Assembly (NCBI GenBank): GCA_900660155.1
Contig: CABFPE010000174.1
Coordinates: 393,394-457,393 of the forward strand
Length of the DNA: 64,000 nucleotides
Reading direction: 5' to 3'
From: Hofstenia miamia
Lineage: Eukaryota > Xenacoelomorpha > Acoela > Hofsteniidae
The notes under the pieces were generated by a model. It was not told the DNA's origin. It saw only the letters and a list, made by a program, of their open reading frames with translations, and searched no databases. Positions 12,775-21,727 of this stretch are shown here, piece by piece. The translations under genes were made by a program, and so were the position numbers. Positions within the stretch are counted from its first letter, which is position 1, and every line of letters begins with the position of its first letter.

Positions 12775-12935
12775 ATTAATACTGGCAATTGTTTTGACAG
12801 AGACAACATCCATAGTGCAGAGCCTAAATACACTCAGTAATAGAAAGTGACATTTATACTCTTTGAGTAAGGATTCGAACCAACTTCTTATTCCGACTAA
12901 GTGATTTGAAGATCATTTGTGTAAGGAATATAAAA
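12775..12935 (-). repeat. possible tRNA-derived SINE fragment
   Basis: Read on the minus strand, the segment has a perfect polymerase III B-box word GGTTCGAATCC (12870-12880), preceded by a degenerate anticodon-arm-like stretch and followed by a unique body. No cloverleaf can be folded: the T-stem pairs only two bases, so it is not a tRNA gene. A 19-base word from its body (ACATCCATAG-GCAGAGC on the plus strand, 12809-12827) recurs near 42640, which supports a dispersed repeat. Confidence 0.4.
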
Positions 12936-13394
12936 AGAAAATTTCAATTCAATATTGTCTCCCACCATCATTATTCCAATAATCCAATAATTTTATGTTT
13001 AGAGGGTATTTACTCACAATTAATAAACATGAAGAAAAGAAGTGCGGACAAAAGATTCCCCTTGATCAATGCTTTTCTCTTTTGTTTCAAATGTAGTTTA
13101 AATGGTTCTAATTAGTTCAATTTTCCCTTTGTCTGGATATACATATAATGGAGTACTGCTTCTGGCATATGTGAGTTAAATGATAAAGTATTACTATCTT
13201 GCTTTGAAGGAAAACATTTGAAGAGGACACCGACTTTCGATGAAATTTAACAGGAATATTTCAATACATTTAAATGCATTTCCCTAATAAAACAAAGAAT
13301 AGTCAACAGTGACCTGATTCTCATTAAGCGTCGCATAAAATGCAGGATGTTTAAAGCAAATACACTAAGAAAATGACATTTTATAGGGCAAATA

Positions 13395-13395
13395 A

Positions 13396-13435
<40 letters not shown>
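13395..13435. repeat. (CA)n(TA)n compound microsatellite
   Basis: A short ACAC run passes directly into about 28 bases of TA. Confidence 0.95.
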
Positions 13436-13439
<4 letters not shown>

Positions 13440-15621
13440 ATAACATTTTCATATTTCAGAAAATAAAGGCATATTAGCTTGCAAAAAATAAAATTAATGT
13501 TAAAATTGACAGATCAACATGTGTATTTTGTACGCATTTATTTACTGCTAATTTCAAAACCTTAGATTTTGAAATAGGCACATTGCTGGAGTAAACCAAA
13601 CGCTTACAATTGTATGTTTTTGAAAGAAAATGTGAAATAAAAAAATTTTGCCTTAATAATTAATAATTCATTTTTAAAATTGCAGAAGTTTTTTTGGAAT
13701 ATTTCTAAAATATGAAGCTTTGAAAATTTATCAAATTTGTTTCCCTAATATGTACTGTATGTTGCAGAAAATTCTCTAACACAAAAAAAATATAGCTTCA
13801 ACACTTTCTAAAATTTTTTAATTATAATACTTAGATTTCATTAAACTTCAAAGGATATTATTGACATACATTGCATTATTTGAAAATTAATCTACATACA
13901 AACATATAGAGATTAAGCAACACTATTTTTTATGCTATTAAGTATAGCAGTCGTAAAAAACTTTAATATTGAGGCTGAAAAGATCTTTTCAATTTAAAAT
14001 TCAATTTAAAATTTTTAATCTGTTGTGATCACAAATAAACATGGAATTATGATTTTTTCAAACATTTAGGATAAAACGTTTTGCGTCATTACTCTTTCGC
14101 AATTTTTCTACTACTTGTTGGGAGGGGGGATATCTAAGGAATTTGTCGAACAATTACAAACGCGAAAGAACTAACGAATTTACATTGAATGAATCTATAT
14201 TCACAATGATGCTGAAACTAGAAAGTGCCAATATGCGTTAAACATAGATCCAAACCGGACCCTATCGGAGCATTTACTGACTTTGATTCGAAATATTTAA
14301 AGTTCTGGATCTCTCTCCAATCAAATGATGATTAACATCAATCTTGCATGATAGGCTTAACAGTCATCCGTGTGTATTATTTAGAGTCTTGTGATTAACA
14401 TCAGTAACTTTTTGAACAATCAATCTAAGGTTTAATCGAACCTGAATCTATCCGACAATTTGATACCCAAAACCGACCCGAAATCAGAAATCGGGTTTAA
14501 TTGGGAATTTGATTTCACTCTCTAGATGAAACCCCGTGTTCAATGGATTGCACAGTCACACTAACCATTCGAACAGGAAGAGAGAAAGGCAATCAGTACA
14601 GTAACCCCAACGAATTTAGGTAGCGGGCCGAACTTAAGCAGGACACAGGAATGCAGAACATTTTAATGATTTGCCTGCGGTACATCAAATATCCATGTTA
14701 GCATTAAAATTATTCATAAAAGCAAATAGCTATAAAATAGTGCATCGTATAAGCAATAGAAATATAAGTAGGTCATTTGAAATTTTGCCATAGCAATCAC
14801 ATCGATTTTCAAAGAAATAAAAGCCTTTTGTCTTCGTAATGTGTCCATGTATATATTACGTTGTTGATAAATACTTCATTAATACAACATGAACTCGTGG
14901 GAAGTAATCTTTGAAATTGTTCATTGAAAACAAAAGATGGTTAAGCTATATATGTATAGAATTTCTAAACTGGTTTATTCTCACATGTTCATAACATGCC
15001 TAAGTTTTTAATGCCACAGTTGCCTGTATAAATGCTTTCTTACCCTCACCCACCCGTTCCCAAGAATGAAATTATTTTCTTTGCTGCTATTTAACAATTT
15101 ACAAATTTTTTCTAAAACTTCCAACACTGCTGACGCTTCTTATATGCTAATTTTTCAACATTTATCTTATTTTAGATCCACATAATTAAAAGTGAAAAGC
15201 CTACCCGTATTAGTTAAAATATATCCGCACCCACTCGTACATTTGGGTACGAACTGGTAAAACGTGATACCCGCGAGCAGTATTCATACACGCACATTAC
15301 TAGTACCTAACGTTAATAGTAATAGTAGAAAAGGAAAGTCATTAACGTCATATGCCTAATATTTTACACTGTTATTTTACATATTTAGTTAATTATAGGC
15401 GTATGTGACATAGGATAACAGTAGCTATGTAATAAAATTATATATTAATATTGAAATGCCCTATAGAAAGAAAGTAATCTTAATTCATACAGGTAATAAT
15501 CTTTTTGATGTAAGTTTATACATGTACACAGTTTACATTTTAAGGGATATTAAATAATGTTTAATGCTAAGAAAACATATGAGCTTGGAAATATAGTAAA
15601 CGAAAGATTAACATTTTGTGT

Positions 15622-16254
15622 GGTGAATAGGAACATCATATTTTCATGTGGTAAACTCTATGATATCTATGATATCTATACGTTTATATATTATTAAATT
15701 TGCTAATACATACTTCCTCTAAAATAATTTTTTGGAAAAAGAAATATTAGGATGATCTACATGGTGCAAGACGTGCAAATCTTGATCTTGAAGTGCTCAA
15801 CAAAGCCATCGATGACATGGGTGGTGTTCTGAGTGTTCACAAGGAAATATAACATTTCACATGCTGTTCTTTATAAATATAAATCAAATCCTGAAGCAGT
15901 ATCGGTTGGTGGACAAACAGCTTTGGGAAAGAAGAAGCACTTGTTGCTAGATGAGCACAAATCTTTCTATAAGGACTAAACTCACTACCACTTGAATACG
16001 GTTTATATTATTGAACTTTAGTGGTATTTATCATTACATATAAAAGTGATTTTCATTAGACCTTTGTAATATACACTTTTTTTAAAATCAATATTTTTGT
16101 ACACTTTCTGATTTATTATTTGTAATTGTATATACCTAAATCTAACTGTCGTTATACATTTGTAGCACACCTTTGCAATTTCAAAGTTTCTATTCACACT
16201 TAGAGACTATGACTAGGTATATAAATACTAAAATCACATGCGTTCCTATTCACC
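15622..16254 (+). mobile_element. pogo/pipsqueak-type DNA element, deleted copy
   Basis: The 13-base word GGTGAATAGGAAC at 15622-15634 is repeated in inverse orientation at 16242-16254. The interval encloses a transposase N-terminal fragment. I infer a short internally deleted element whose ends are these inverted repeats. No target duplication is clear. A variant of the same word starts again at 16267, so two related elements lie side by side. Confidence 0.5.
15751..15979 (+). pseudogene. HTH-psq (pogo-like) transposase N-terminal fragment
   Basis: The first frame (15751-15852) reads LEVLNKAIDDMGGVLSVHKE, which matches the start of a pipsqueak helix-turn-helix (alpha helix, -LSV-KA-). After a frame change the second frame (15851-15979) reads NISHAVLYKYKSNPEA, then VGGQTALGKKKHLLLDEH, then a stop. 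The order 'LN-AI--M--G-LSV--A', 'NI-HSVLY-' and 'VGGQTALG' is characteristic of psq-type DNA-binding domains in pogo-superfamily transposases and derived proteins. The DDE catalytic domain is absent. One frameshift and one stop make it non-functional. Confidence 0.55.
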
Positions 16255-16266
16255 CCAAACCTAAAT

Positions 16267-16349
16267 GGTGAACAGGAACACCTTTAAAATATAAAAGAAT
16301 ATCTTCCCTGAAGAATGAATTTTCTAATTTTTAATGAAGTGTAATCTCA

Positions 16350-16391
<42 letters not shown>

Positions 16392-16435
16392 TATATGTAT
16401 ATAGGTTCAAAATACAAAGGTGTTCCTAGTAATCC
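16267..16435. mobile_element. small MITE-like element related to the preceding one
   Basis: GGTGAACAGGAACACCTTT at 16267-16285 is mirrored by AAAGGTGTTCCTAGTAATCC at 16416-16435. Eleven bases match exactly in inverse orientation. The interior is mostly a (TA)n tract. Size and structure fit a miniature inverted-repeat element. Confidence 0.45.
16351..16388. repeat. (TA)n microsatellite
   Basis: TA tract of about 38 bases inside the small inverted-repeat element. Confidence 0.95.
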
Positions 16436-17039
16436 AATTTAAATTTAGACCCTATAATAGGTTGCAAATAAATATTACATTAAAATAGGTAGGAAATGAA
16501 TCGATTTGAATTATCTACAAAAGTTTAAACTGCAGCTCATGTGAATTGCTGTATCATTTGAAAAGAAATTTGATAAAAACTTAATATAAGATAAACCTTC
16601 CTAACTTCAGCGGGTTTACGACAAATTATATTATTTCAATAAATCGTATTCTCATTAAATGAGATGAGGAATTATAGAATGTTACTTGATAGCACAACAA
16701 TTTTTTTATAACACATGACATCCAACATTAAAGAATATAATAGATAAAGACTTTGAGATAAACTTTTAAAAAAGGAGAAGACTCTTTTTAAATTTTTGCA
16801 AAATTGAAGTGCTTTTACTACCTACTTAAATTCTAAAATAATATTTCATTGTTAGAGAATTCAGAAAACAACAGCTTTTGAGTACACATTTCGTGTTTCT
16901 ATTAACAGTTTGAACTATCCAATCAGATCGACTGACATCGATTGTGAAACGTAGCCAATGACATTCAAGCTAAATTTAAGTCTACTTGAGAAAGAGTTAA
17001 ACCTCTAACTGATGGCGTGGTCAATGATATAGGATAGTT
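16436..17039. other. upstream region of the receptor-like exon
   Basis: AT-rich and without an open frame of note. It would contain the promoter and 5' UTR of the gene starting at 17040 if transcription begins nearby. No TATA box or initiator can be assigned with confidence. Confidence 0.35.
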
Positions 17040-17163
17040 ATGCTTTCCGCCTTGTGGACTGTAATAATTTCTTTGGCAACTGTACAATCGGAAAATCTTG
17101 AATTGGATAAACATCTTGCATTACAGGCTGATTATAACCGCCATTTACGGCCCAGTCACAAAG
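17040..17163 (+). CDS. first coding exon, Cys-loop ligand-gated ion channel-like protein
   Basis: ATG at 17040 opens a 41-codon exon. Residues 1-17 (MLSALWTVIISLATVQS) form a typical signal peptide with a small residue at the cleavage point. The mature start continues with ENLELDKHLALQADYNRHLRPSHK. Extracellular N-termini of nicotinic, GABA-A and related receptors begin with a helix ending in a D/GYN--LRP pattern, which this matches. The exon ends at AAAG with donor GTAATT at 17164; reading through gives an unrelated tail and a stop, as expected for intron. The intron would be phase 1. If the family is right, the product is a plasma-membrane subunit of a pentameric neurotransmitter-gated channel. 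No later exon (ligand-binding loops, Cys-loop, M1-M4) was recognised in the window. The assignment rests on a short segment. Confidence 0.55.
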
Positions 17164-17164
17164 G

Positions 17165-20100
17165 TAATTTTTATTTGTCAGCAAAATGGCTTTGTAATGT
17201 GAGTTTTTTAAATATCAAGTCTGAAGTATTACATTTTTAAAGTGGGAATTGGTGTCTATTTTGGTAAATCTATAAGAAATTGCAATATATGAAATTTTGA
17301 TAAAATGGAGATATTTTTATTGTAAAAAAATCGAGAATGCCTTAGAGTTATATTTATGGAGTCGATTTAAAGAGTACGATTACTATAGCTTTAAAATTTA
17401 ATAAAATGTATGGGAATTTTTTCTAATTCTTATGTACATTTCAATTAAAGAAAGAGAATTGCCCAGGGCATTCAAATGATACCTAATCCCATAGCTTATT
17501 GAAACACAGCGTTCACATTTGTCCTCAGATGAATTCAGAAACTTATCACTATTTAATCGTAATTCTCGTGAAAGATCAAAATGAAATAAATATACGATTA
17601 TTGGGACGTTCATAAATCGATTGCGATTACAAAAAGGAATTATTTATTAACTGCTAGTTCTTGAATTTTCCCCTATATTTTAAGAGAGCAAATTTACAAA
17701 TAGTTTAATGAGTGCCAACAAGGCCCATCCTAGTTTTCTAAAATATCATAGTCTTATGAATATTTTTCACAAAATTCAACATTTGAAATTAATTATGAAA
17801 ATTAATACACATTTTTTCACATTAAGTAAATAATACACAATTTTGCGTTGACAAACTTTTACTACAATGAGATAAATACATGTTATATATGTGAGCTATG
17901 CAGAAATTAAGATCGTCACTCAGATTTGCATGCAAATTCAGTTAGTAAGCAATTCTTAGTATTTGTCATATTGATCTAATAACCACTGTTGTCTAATTAT
18001 TTATTGTATGCATAATTTTAAAATCTACCTTATACTTATATTATTTATTGCATGTCCTCTTTTGTAAGCTGGACAAGATTTATAATCCGGAACGGACAAG
18101 TTCTTTTGAAGCCGTTCTTAATTTGAAAAAGTATATTGAATACATATAATGTCAAATTTCGAATGAAATTCAACCCCTTAGGGGTAAACAATGATATTAC
18201 GTAGGCTGTAGTTTCTAAGATTTGTGAATGTGGGTAATCATAAATCTAAAACCCGTAAGCGACCCAGCTGTGTTGCAACTGGTCATGCTTTAGGTCACAT
18301 TTCAAGATCAAGAAAGAGATAGGAGGAAACTATTATGTACATTGTCAGTTTAATATATTGTGGAGGCGAATAACATTTATAAAGGAGTTTTAAAACTATT
18401 TTTAGTAGTACGCAAAGACTGTCATTAATTACCACAGCACACACATTATCAACTAAACTAACAATCTAAGCCAAGTAAAAATATTCCATTGAATTGTGGG
18501 ATATTTCCTCTCATAACACGAACTAATAGATTGAAACAAGATACGTGACTTCCTTGTCATTTGCCATAACTAATGATTTTTATCAACAACAGATGTTAAC
18601 CGTTTCCTACATTACTTTAAATACCCGTAAATTATTACTTGTTTAACTAAATTATACTAAATTAATTCAAAAGTCAGCTTCGCATTTCACTAAGTTATTA
18701 AATATACTTGAAGTAATTCTGCATAAAGGCACAACGACCAGTAGAATCCCAAAAGTGAATAGAGCTTCAAATGGCCCGAGATTTCAGCCCAATCACAAAC
18801 AAATAGGCCTCACCACAGTTAAGATCTACTCCATTTTGCAATAGGGTTCAAGCAAGAAAATGAATTAAAATTAATATTGAAAAATTCCGCTCAAAATCGA
18901 GGCCCAGGCTAGTAAATTCATCGATTTTGTAGAAGTATTCGAGATGAGAATATATATTAACATATGAGCTATAAAAATTTGAAAATCTGAAATTGATACA
19001 TTAGACGTCAAAAATAATTCAAGTAATATATGTCGGGAGTTATATCCATATTAGAAGATTAAAGAAAAATGACAGATCTATAAAAAATGGACAGCTTTGA
19101 TATTTTATTATTCAATTTCGAAAAGGTTTAATAATGTATTCTTTACAATACTGAGAAACTCAATGTTTCTAAGAATACTGAACTGCATACTAAATTTCAG
19201 TAAATCTAAAAATGATCAAACTGATCTAATCTTCGAGAAAGAAGCTTATTAATAGATCGCGTTATTAAAAAGAGAACTAACTGAACTTTAAATTTTTACA
19301 ATTTCCGTTAGGGATATCGAGATTTTCCACTATTTTAAATTAATATTTAATTAAATAGGGTGAAACTGTTTTATTAGATAAGTAGTTGATGGAACACGAA
19401 TAAATGTTCCACTTAACCAAATTCAAAATTAATAGAACAAAAGTCCCAAACAGAATATTTGTTCTGAAATTTTTTCAAAACTATTCATGTAGCTCAGCTC
19501 TTATTGCTTGTAGAACTAACGAACTAAGATTAATCCTACGTCTCTGAAACTTTTTTTCACTTTTACTTAAGACAAGGGTTGATCTAAGAGCACCCTATTC
19601 ATAAAATTAAGCTTGGCTGCTTACATATGGCTGAATATAAAGAAAACAAAAAATCGATAGTCTGTTGCTCTGATGTAATAACACATATTTACGGAACAGC
19701 TTATGGATCGCAGGATGAAATATTTTTATATTGATACTAAAATTAAAATATTGCATTGTTCTGCTCTCAACTATATTAAGTAGATAGCCCATTAGCTACG
19801 CATAGGCGTAAAATTTATTAAATAATGTTGGAAATAATGCTTAAAATATTCCCATTAGTACTTCCTGCATTAATGGAATCGAGGAAATATTTTCGCATCC
19901 CCCTTTGATGATTAGCGCATTGATGCAATCAATGATTCCAATTCCACTCATTCGCTTGAAAGGAACTTAGTAAATAAGTTTCTTGGAGCCATTTTGTTCT
20001 CCTTTGAAGAAGTTTTATCGAATAACATGCAATCCAAATTTCTGAGCAGTTAACATGCCCATGTATGGCAGAGCGTGTGCTAAAATAGAACAGATTGATT

Positions 20101-20305
20101 TATAGTTATGTATAGGGTCTTGTGATCTCATGATTCAAGTTTAACAGTGAATTTGATATTTATCTGATACTATTGAGGAAATTTATCAAGCTTAAAGTAA
20201 CGATTTTTTCAAGGCAGAGTTTATTGCAAATTTGTTTGCAAAGAAAAAAAATTTAAAATTGAATATATATATATTTGTTGCTTGAATACTAAGCTTCTTT
20301 ATCAT
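17165..20305. other. probable intron sequence
   Basis: Begins at the donor after the receptor-like exon. AT-rich, with no recognised exon, RNA gene or clear mobile element. The frames at 17398-17613 and 19607-19792 show no protein-like features. Confidence 0.4.
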
Positions 20306-20308
20306 TTT

Positions 20309-20439
20309 ATGAAAAAACAACAAAAATTTTAATTAAGAATACTTTCGGTACTTACTGTACCATCGTCAGTCAAAAAATTATTTGGTGGTAAAATATAAAT
20401 TTACAAATCATTAATTAATTAAACTAAAACAAGTGAAGA
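20309..20439. repeat. PLE inverted arm, 3' side
   Basis: Partner of 21365-21495 in inverse orientation over about 131 bases with only a few mismatches seen. It contains the element's 3' UTR and the hammerhead-like motif. Confidence 0.9.
20343..20369 (-). ncRNA. hammerhead-ribozyme-like motif in PLE 3' UTR
   Basis: On the minus strand the order is CTGACGA, one unpaired T, stem GGTAC, loop AGTAA, stem GTACC, then GAAA. The conserved boxes CUGANGA and GAAA flanking a hairpin are the hammerhead core, and PLE terminal repeats are known to carry minimal hammerheads. The extra base after CUGANGA and the lack of an obvious helix III make self-cleavage uncertain. Confidence 0.5.
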
Positions 20440-20440
20440 G

Positions 20441-21371
20441 TTTGATGACATTTAGTATTTAAATTAGGTTTCTCTTCCTTAATATAAATTGATTCTGTGA
20501 TCTTGGTGAATTTGTGTTTCATTCAAATAATTAAGTCAGATGTTGATGCTTTATGTATTTTTGAGTGCATATAAATTTCGGATTGTTAGTGTCAATAGAG
20601 ATGTTCTTGAATTCGTGTCTTCAAATGCCTTTTGGTTTCACCAATGTAGAAGTTGTCACACTTCTGACAATTATATTTATAAACAATTGATGAAACTAAA
20701 GGTTTTTGAATTAGATCTTTGTTACGAATTAAATTTGATGTTTTTTCCGAATTTAAAATTGATATAATTCTTGATTTCCTTAGTTTTCTATTTAAATTAT
20801 ATATAGATTTCTTAAGACGTGATTCGTGAGGTTTAATAAAAGGTAGTTTCCAAAATATATTATCTTTGTGTTCTTGCGAATTGTATTTTAATGAAGAGGA
20901 TGATAGAGCTTCTTTTGATGTTTTTTGCAATAATTTTTCAGGATACCCATTAGATCTTAGATGTTCAAATATTTTATCAAAAGCCATTGTAAGTACATTG
21001 CAGTTAAATGATAGTAAAACAGCTCTTCTAAACAAGTTTTTCGGAATTGAATGTTTATATTTATTATCACAGTATGATTGAAATGGTATATATAATCCGG
21101 TGTTAGTAGGTTTTCTAAAAGCAGATATTTCAAATCCCATTCATGTTTTTTTCAATGTTGCATCTAAAAAATGTATTGAATCTTCTTTTTCATATTCACA
21201 AGTAAATTGAATTTCACTTAATTGCGAATTAATGTAAGAAAGAAGCATTAATGCATGATCATCGTTTTCCATCAAACAAAAAATATCATAAACATAACGT
21301 TTGTAATAAATTGGTGGTTTTCTTAAGTTTATAAAAGTCTTTTCGATTAAATCCATTGCAAAATTCTTCAC
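20441..21371 (-). pseudogene. PLE reverse transcriptase / GIY-YIG polyprotein, interrupted
   Basis: From 21371 downward the frame reads AMDLIEKTF ... KRYVYDIFCLMEND, the reverse transcriptase motif that is normally YVDD; here the first Asp is Tyr, so catalysis is lost. Then come IQFTCEYE and HFLDATL. A TGA at 21141 interrupts, after which the same frame continues with MGFEISAFRKPTNTGLYIPFQS, the usual segment after the palm. Near 20640 come VYKYNCQKC and FYIGETKRHLKTRIQEH, the GIY-YIG catalytic core with its Arg. A stop at 20592 follows. A shifted frame then gives KFTKITESIYIKEEKPNLN, the usual PLE C-terminus, down to about 20441. The N-terminal two thirds of the reverse transcriptase are absent. 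Confidence 0.85.
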
Positions 21372-21495
21372 TTGTTTTAGTTTAATTAATTAATGATTTG
21401 TAAATTTATATTTTACCACCAAATAATTTTTTGACTGACGACGGTACAGTAAGTACCGAAAGTACTCTTAATTAAAATTTTCGTTGTTTTTTCAT
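21365..21495. repeat. PLE inverted arm, 5' side
   Basis: Inverse copy of 20309-20439. It is fused directly to codons of the reverse transcriptase at 21364-21371, which marks an inversion or template-switch junction. Confidence 0.9.
21435..21461 (+). ncRNA. hammerhead-like motif, inverted copy
   Basis: Same boxes on the plus strand: CTGACGA 21435-21441, stem GGTAC 21443-21447, loop AGTAA, stem GTACC 21453-21457, GAAA 21458-21461. The unpaired base after CTGACGA is C here and T in the other arm; the five-base stem is identical in both. Confidence 0.5.
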
Positions 21496-21693
21496 ATATA
21501 TATATATATATATATATNNNNNNNNNNNNNNNNNNNNNNNNNNNNNNNNNNNNNNNNNNNNNNNNNNNNNNNNNNNNNNNNNNNNNNNNNNNNNNNNNNN
21601 NNNNNNNNNNNNNNNNNNNNNNNNNNNNNNNNNNNNNNNNNNNNNNNNNNNNNNNNNNNNNNNNNNNNNNNNNNNNNNNNNNNNNNNNNNNNN

Positions 21694-21724
<31 letters not shown>
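21494..21724. repeat. (TA)n tract with 176-base assembly gap
   Basis: TA dinucleotides flank a run of N at 21518-21693. The true length of the microsatellite is unknown, and the open frames across it are artefacts. Confidence 0.95.

Positions 21725-21727
<3 letters not shown>

Larger units (their letters stand above)
11650..15615. other. AT-rich non-coding stretch
   Basis: Apart from the SINE-like piece near 12.8 kb, a CA/TA microsatellite at 13.4 kb and a CCGACCC/GGACCC-rich patch at about 14250-14500 that resembles hAT subterminal repeats, no feature is supported. Confidence 0.45.
20309..21495 (-). mobile_element. Penelope-like retroelement, 5'-truncated with inverted ends
   Basis: The body on the minus strand encodes the end of a reverse transcriptase followed by a GIY-YIG-type endonuclease, the domain order that defines endonuclease-bearing Penelope-like elements (PLEs). 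The 3' untranslated end (20309-20439) recurs almost unchanged but inverted at the 5' side (21365-21495), joined directly to the truncated reverse transcriptase. Irregular and inverted terminal copies are known for PLEs. Both ends abut AT-rich or (TA)n sequence; the 5' side continues into a long (TA)n tract with an assembly gap. High arm identity suggests relatively recent insertion. Confidence 0.85.

Noticed and set aside
12846..12935. tRNA gene on the minus strand
   Set aside because: Only the B-box word is intact; acceptor, D and T stems do not pair. Kept as a possible SINE fragment.
20540..21081. Plus-strand open frames (20540-20767, 20866-21081)
   Set aside because: They are antisense to the PLE endonuclease frame, whose motifs are unambiguous on the minus strand.
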